From positions 372,001 to 436,000 of the forward strand of contig NZ_BNBZ01000001.1 in the NCBI RefSeq assembly GCF_014656215.1: 64,000 bases of DNA. The letters are read 5' to 3'. The DNA comes from Streptomyces zaomyceticus (GTDB taxonomy: Bacteria; Actinomycetota; Actinomycetes; Streptomycetales; Streptomycetaceae). The notes below the pieces were generated by a model. The model saw only the letters and a list, made by a program, of their open reading frames with translations. It was not told where the DNA came from and searched no databases. Numbering within the stretch: position 1 is the first letter of the stretch; every line of letters begins with the position of its first letter. The position numbers were made by a program, and so were the translations under genes. Below, in pieces: positions 60,890-64,000 of the stretch.

Positions 60890-60910
60890 TATACCCCCTA
60901 GGGGTATAAT
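60890..60910. promoter_or_regulatory. CsoR box overlapping the copZ promoter -10
   Basis: The palindrome TATACCCCCTAGGGGTATA (60890-60908) matches the GC-rich, A/T-flanked CsoR copper operator type. It shares bases with TATAAT (60905-60910), the likely -10 of the copZ promoter, so bound CsoR would block RNA polymerase until Cu(I) releases it. The csoR gene itself is not in the window. copZ starts 38 bp further on. Confidence 0.85.
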
Positions 60911-60948
60911 CTGCCGGTGTACGGTCCTGAACCCACGAGGAGAGCGCC

Positions 60949-61173
60949 ATGACCGCAGAGACGAAGACCGAACTCACCACCGTCTACCAGGTCAAGGGCA
61001 TGACCTGCGGCCACTGCGAGGGCGCGGTCTCCGGCGAGATCTCCGAGCTGGCCGGGGTCTCCTCCGTCACGGCCGTCGCCTCCACCGGACAGGTGACCGT
61101 CGTCTCCGCCGCCCCGCTCGACGAGGAGGCCGTGCGCGCCGCCGTCGACGAGGCCGGCTACGAGCTGGTCTGA
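60949..61173 (+). CDS. copZ: copper chaperone CopZ (HMA domain)
   Basis: 74 residues from ATG 60949 with GAGGAGA upstream. One ferredoxin-like HMA domain with the metal-binding loop GMTCGHC (Cys20, Cys23), followed by EGAVSGEISELAGV and a C-terminal EAGYELV. It carries Cu(I) to CopA and the regulator. Preceded by a CsoR box and followed after 72 bp by copA, with a strong hairpin between. Confidence 0.95.
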   Translation: MTAETKTELTTVYQVKGMTCGHCEGAVSGEISELAGVSSVTAVASTGQVTVVSAAPLDEEAVRAAVDEAGYELV

Positions 61174-61193
61174 CCGCTCCCCCTCGACGCCCC

Positions 61194-61235
61194 GCAGGGC
61201 CGTACCGTTACCGGTACGGCCCTGCTCCCCTTTTT
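61194..61235 (+). terminator. terminator-like hairpin with T-run between copZ and copA
   Basis: GCAGGGCCGTACCG (61194-61207) pairs perfectly over 14 bp with CGGTACGGCCCTGC (61212-61225) around TTAC, followed by TCCCC and TTTTT (61231-61235). The T-run ends 10 bp before the copA ATG at 61246. It should reduce read-through from copZ into copA and make the chaperone more abundant than the pump. Confidence 0.85.
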
Positions 61236-61245
61236 GGAACGGCAC

Positions 61246-63516
61246 ATGACCTCCAGCGTCACGGAAACCCCTCCGCACCCGACCGTCACCGAGCTGACGA
61301 TCGGCGGGATGACCTGCGCCTCGTGCGCGGCCCGCGTCGAGAAGAAGCTCAACCGCATGGACGGGGTGACCGCGACCGTCAACTACGCCACGGAGAAGGC
61401 GCGGATCGAGCACGCCCCCGAGGTCGGGGTCGACGCGCTGATCGCCACCGTCGTCAAGACCGGCTACACCGCCGAGGAACCCCCGCCACCGCCCGAGCCG
61501 GAACCGCTCCCGGACACCCCGGCGGACGCGGAGGCCGGGGCCGCGCCCCCCGCGCAGGACCCCGAACTCGCGGCCCTCCGGCAGCGCCTGACCGTCTCCG
61601 CGCTCCTCGCCGCGCCCGTCGTCCTGCTCGCCATGGTCCCCGCGCTCCAGTTCGACAACTGGCAGTGGCTCTCGCTCACCCTCGCCGCCCCCGTCGTCGT
61701 CTGGGGCGGGCTGCCCTTCCACCGGGCCGCCTGGACCAACCTCCGGCACGGCGCCGCCACCATGGACACCCTCGTCTCGGTCGGCACCCTCGCCGCCTTC
61801 GGCTGGTCGCTCTGGGCCCTGTTCCTCGGCGACGCGGGCATGCCCGGCATGCGGCACGACTTCGATCTGACCGCGGACCGCCACGCCTCCTCCTCCACCA
61901 TCTATCTGGAGGTCGCGGCCGGGGTCGTCACCTTCATCCTGCTCGGCCGCTATCTGGAGGCCCGGGCCAAGCGGAAGGCCGGTGCGGCGCTCCGGGCCCT
62001 GATGGACCTCGGCGCCAAGGACGTGGCCGTGCTGCGCAGAGGCACCGAGGTGCGGATCCCGGTCGCCTCGCTGCGGGCCGGAGACCGGTTCGTCGTCCGC
62101 CCCGGGGAGAAGATCGCCACCGACGGCACCGTCACCGAGGGCGCGTCCGCCGTCGACGCCTCCCTGCTGACCGGCGAGTCGTTGCCGCTGGACGCGGGCG
62201 TGGGCGACGACGTCACCGGCGGCTGCGTCAACGTCTCCGGCCGGCTCGTCGTCCGGGCCACCCGGGTCGGCGCCGACACCCGGCTCGCCCACATCGCGAA
62301 GCTCGTCGAGGACGCCCAGAACGGCAAGGCGCAGGTGCAGCGGCTCGCCGACCGGATCTCCGCCGTCTTCGTCCCGGTGGTGCTGCTCATCGCACTCGCC
62401 ACCCTCGTCACCTGGCTGCTCGTCACCGACGACCCGACGGCCTCCTTCACCGCCGCCGTCGCCGTCCTGATCATCGCCTGCCCCTGCGCCCTCGGCCTGG
62501 CCACCCCGACCGCCCTCATGGTCGGCACCGGGCGGGGCGCCCAGCTCGGCATCCTGATCAAGGGCCCCGAGGTCCTGGAGTCCACCCGCCGGGTCGACAC
62601 GATCGTCCTCGACAAGACGGGGACGGTCACCACGGGCCGGATGCGGCTGGCCGGTGTGCACGTGTACGGCGGGAAGTACGGCACCGACGCCACCGACGAG
62701 TCCGAGCTGCTGCGACTGGCCGGGGCCCTGGAGCACGCCTCCGAGCACCCGGTGGCCCGCGCCGTCGCGGCCGGCGCCCTCGAACGCTGCGGGGAGCTCC
62801 CCGTACCGAAGACCTTCGAGAACGTCCCCGGGCTCGGCGTACGCGGCTCGGTCGACGGCCACCTGGTCCTCGTCGGCCGCGCCGCGCTGCTGGCGGCGGA
62901 GGGCGTCGACGTGCCCGCGGGCGCCGGGCCCGGCGCCGTCCACGTTGCCTGGGACGGGGTCGCCCGCGGCACCCTGACCGTCGCGGACAGCGTCAAGGAC
63001 ACCAGCGCCGAGGCCGTCGCCCGGCTGCGCGGCCTCGGACTGCGGCCGGTCCTCCTCACCGGGGACCACCAGGCGGTGGCCGAGGCCGTGGCGGCGGAGG
63101 TGGGCATCGACGAGGTGATCGCCGAGGTGCTGCCGGAGGAGAAGGCCGAGGTGGTCCGGCGGCTCCAGGCGGAGGGCCGGACGGTCGCGATGGTCGGCGA
63201 CGGGGTGAACGACGCGGCCGCCCTGGCCACCGCCGACCTGGGCCTGGCGATGGGCACGGGCACGGACGCGGCCATAGAGGCGAGCGATCTGACCCTGGTA
63301 CGGGGCGACCTGCGGGTCGCCGCGGACGCGATCCGGCTCTCCCGCCGGACCCTGGCGACGATCAAGGGCAACCTCGGCTGGGCCTTCGGCTACAACCTGG
63401 CGGCGCTGCCGCTCGCGGCGGCCGGACTTCTCGACCCGATGATCGCCGGTCTCGCCATGGCCTTTTCGTCCGTCTTCGTCGTATCCAACAGCCTTCGTCT
63501 ACGGCGCTTCGCCTGA
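61246..63516 (+). CDS. copA: copper-exporting P1B-type ATPase CopA
   Basis: 756 residues from ATG 61246; TTG 61234 would add four residues. One N-terminal HMA domain with GGMTCASC (Cys24, Cys27). Eight membrane helices with the Cu(I) site CPC (Cys412-Pro413-Cys414) in AVLIIACPCALGLATPTAL. Actuator TGES in LLTGESLPL, phosphorylation motif DKTGT (456-460), the P1B HP dipeptide in EHASEHPVARA, GDGVNDAAAL and the YNLAALPLAA and MAFSSVFVVSNSLRL transport helices. It exports Cu(I). It is served by CopZ upstream. Confidence 0.97.
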   Translation: MTSSVTETPPHPTVTELTIGGMTCASCAARVEKKLNRMDGVTATVNYATEKARIEHAPEVGVDALIATVVKTGYTAEEPPPPPEPEPLPDTPADAEAGAAPPAQDPELAALRQRLTVSALLAAPVVLLAMVPALQFDNWQWLSLTLAAPVVVWGGLPFHRAAWTNLRHGAATMDTLVSVGTLAAFGWSLWALFLGDAGMPGMRHDFDLTADRHASSSTIYLEVAAGVVTFILLGRYLEARAKRKAGAALRALMDLGAKDVAVLRRGTEVRIPVASLRAGDRFVVRPGEKIATDGTVTEGASAVDASLLTGESLPLDAGVGDDVTGGCVNVSGRLVVRATRVGADTRLAHIAKLVEDAQNGKAQVQRLADRISAVFVPVVLLIALATLVTWLLVTDDPTASFTAAVAVLIIACPCALGLATPTALMVGTGRGAQLGILIKGPEVLESTRRVDTIVLDKTGTVTTGRMRLAGVHVYGGKYGTDATDESELLRLAGALEHASEHPVARAVAAGALERCGELPVPKTFENVPGLGVRGSVDGHLVLVGRAALLAAEGVDVPAGAGPGAVHVAWDGVARGTLTVADSVKDTSAEAVARLRGLGLRPVLLTGDHQAVAEAVAAEVGIDEVIAEVLPEEKAEVVRRLQAEGRTVAMVGDGVNDAAALATADLGLAMGTGTDAAIEASDLTLVRGDLRVAADAIRLSRRTLATIKGNLGWAFGYNLAALPLAAAGLLDPMIAGLAMAFSSVFVVSNSLRLRRFA

Positions 63517-63620
63517 ATTCACCTACACGTGACGCACAGGACCTTCACAAGGAGACCTAGATCACAGATATTGGGGGGTAACCATCTGGGCTGTTCGCGA
63601 GTCTAAGTGGGCGATGCCGA

Positions 63621-63663
63621 GAACGTCTTGGGGGACGTTCATGGAATGTCTTGGGGGATGTTC
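63621..63663 (+). repeat. 23-bp period direct repeat with TTGGGGGA core
   Basis: GAACGTCTTGGGGGACGTTC (63621-63640) and GAATGTCTTGGGGGATGTTC (63644-63663) differ at two positions. The first copy is also an inverted repeat (GAACGTC/GACGTTC flanking TTGGGG). Could be tandem regulator sites or part of an RNA leader. Confidence 0.8.
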
Positions 63664-63820
63664 CAGGCAAGCGTTGGCCGGGGCACGTGCACCGGGGAGC
63701 TTTGAGCGGCCCTCCCGTACGTACCCCGGCAGACCGCGTCGCGCCCGACCCGCGTAGCTTCTGCTGACACGGCAGACGCCCGGCCCGGATCCCGTGGGGG
63801 GAATCCGCACCGGGATATGG

Positions 63821-63869
63821 GAAGCGCCCCGACTATCGACCCGTGGGGGGATCGGTAGCGGGGCGCTTC
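63821..63869 (-). terminator. long hairpin, probable terminator for the minus-strand gene at the window end
   Basis: GAAGCGCCCCG (63821-63831) pairs with CGGGGCGCTTC (63859-63869), and the stem continues through CTATCGA/TCGGTAG with one wobble, leaving a loop containing CCCGTGGGGGGA. There is no T-run on either strand. Confidence 0.6.
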
Positions 63870-63911
63870 TCGCATTTCCGCCGAGGCGCGGCTCGCCTCC
63901 GGGGACGCGGA

Positions 63912-63954
63912 AGGGGCACCACCGGTCGAGAGGTAACCGACCAGGGATGCCCCT
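63912..63954 (-). terminator. hairpin directly behind the minus-strand stop at 63973
   Basis: AGGGGCA (63912-63918) pairs with TGCCCCT (63948-63954), with an inner CGGT/ACCG helix. Located 19 bp past the stop codon of the partial gene entering from the right. Confidence 0.6.
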
Positions 63955-63972
63955 GCGTCAACGCGGTCGTGA

Positions 63973-64000
63973 CTAGCGGGCCTCGACCGGGACGAAGTCG
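63973..64000 (-). CDS. 3' end of an unidentified gene entering from the right
   Basis: Read leftwards from the window edge, a frame encodes DFVPVEAR followed by TAG at 63975-63973. Two hairpins follow the stop, which supports this being a genuine gene end. Eight residues are too few to identify it. Confidence 0.5.

Larger units (their letters stand above)
63517..63972. other. 456-bp structured intergenic region downstream of copA
   Basis: No recognised gene. Contents in order: TTCACAAGGAGACCTAGATCAC (63546-63567 region) leading to TTGGGGGGTAACC; a near-exact 20-bp direct repeat (63621-63640 and 63644-63663); an ATG-initiated 47-codon frame 63614-63757 without a good ribosome site, running through that repeat; the inverted repeat ATCCCG...CGGGAT (63789-63816); and two strong hairpins at 63821-63869 and 63912-63954. 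Five copies of a (T/G)TGGGGG(G)A/T element are spread across it. Confidence 0.6.

Overview
The window is high-GC actinobacterial chromosome, almost certainly from a Streptomyces. The support is the very strong G/C bias at third codon positions, the frequent GTG starts, the ATGA/GTGA/TGATG gene overlaps, and typical streptomycete genes: an SsbB-like single-strand binding protein next to a pair of dynamin-like GTPases, a class-E-sortase (LAETG) surface protein, a SARP regulator, and PucR and CsoR-type regulation. It reads as core or near-core chromosome with small accessory patches. There is no phage, no intact insertion sequence and no CRISPR array.

Layout. 1-3.9 kb: end of a VWA protein, a zinc-ribbon/FHA protein, a PCMT-like methyltransferase and a group 2 truncated haemoglobin. 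4.1-12.0 kb: an operon of two giant FtsX-type permeases, their ATPase and a small membrane protein. 12.0-15.2 kb: a tightly coupled minus-strand run of GNAT acetyltransferase, unknown protein, 4HBT thioesterase and EttA (ABC-F). 15.4-21.7 kb: a thioester-forming cell-wall protein, then ssbB, dynB and dynA, a module for sporulation septation and chromosome segregation. 21.9-23.6 kb: tRNA-Arg(TCT) with a strong terminator, followed by an accessory patch with an Imm21-like orphan immunity protein. 23.7-27.5 kb: two secreted proteins (phytase-like esterase, CYTH) and an AlkZ-like winged-helix protein.

27.6-32.2 kb: kdpABC with the tiny kdpF and a further 27-residue membrane peptide coupled upstream of kdpF, without kdpDE beside it. 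32.6-34.3 kb: uricase and a pair of FluC fluoride channels. 34.7-35.9 kb: an IS701-type transposase homologue that has lost its first catalytic Asp. 36-39 kb: PucR and SARP regulators. 39.5-46.4 kb: a DUF1772 protein, a YfbK-like VWA lipoprotein, a LuxR-type regulator, and an ABC system whose ATPase is fused to a secreted S15-type hydrolase. 46.7-53 kb: inositol/valine catabolism (mmsA/iolA, iolD, iolB, iolC, and divergent iolE). 53.3-56.3 kb: a mini HTH protein and two tandem secreted repeat proteins. 56.4-60.8 kb: an MMPL exporter divergent from its probable TetR repressor, and a CPA2 antiporter. 60.9-63.5 kb: CsoR-box-controlled copZ-copA. 63.5-64 kb: a highly structured intergenic region and the 3' end of a minus-strand gene.

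The most unusual items are the catalytically disabled transposase, the hydrolase-ABC ATPase fusion, the extra kdp leader peptide, the terminator-like hairpin between copZ and copA, and the repeat-rich, hairpin-rich region at the right end. Most protein identities come from motif recognition by eye. No database search was run.
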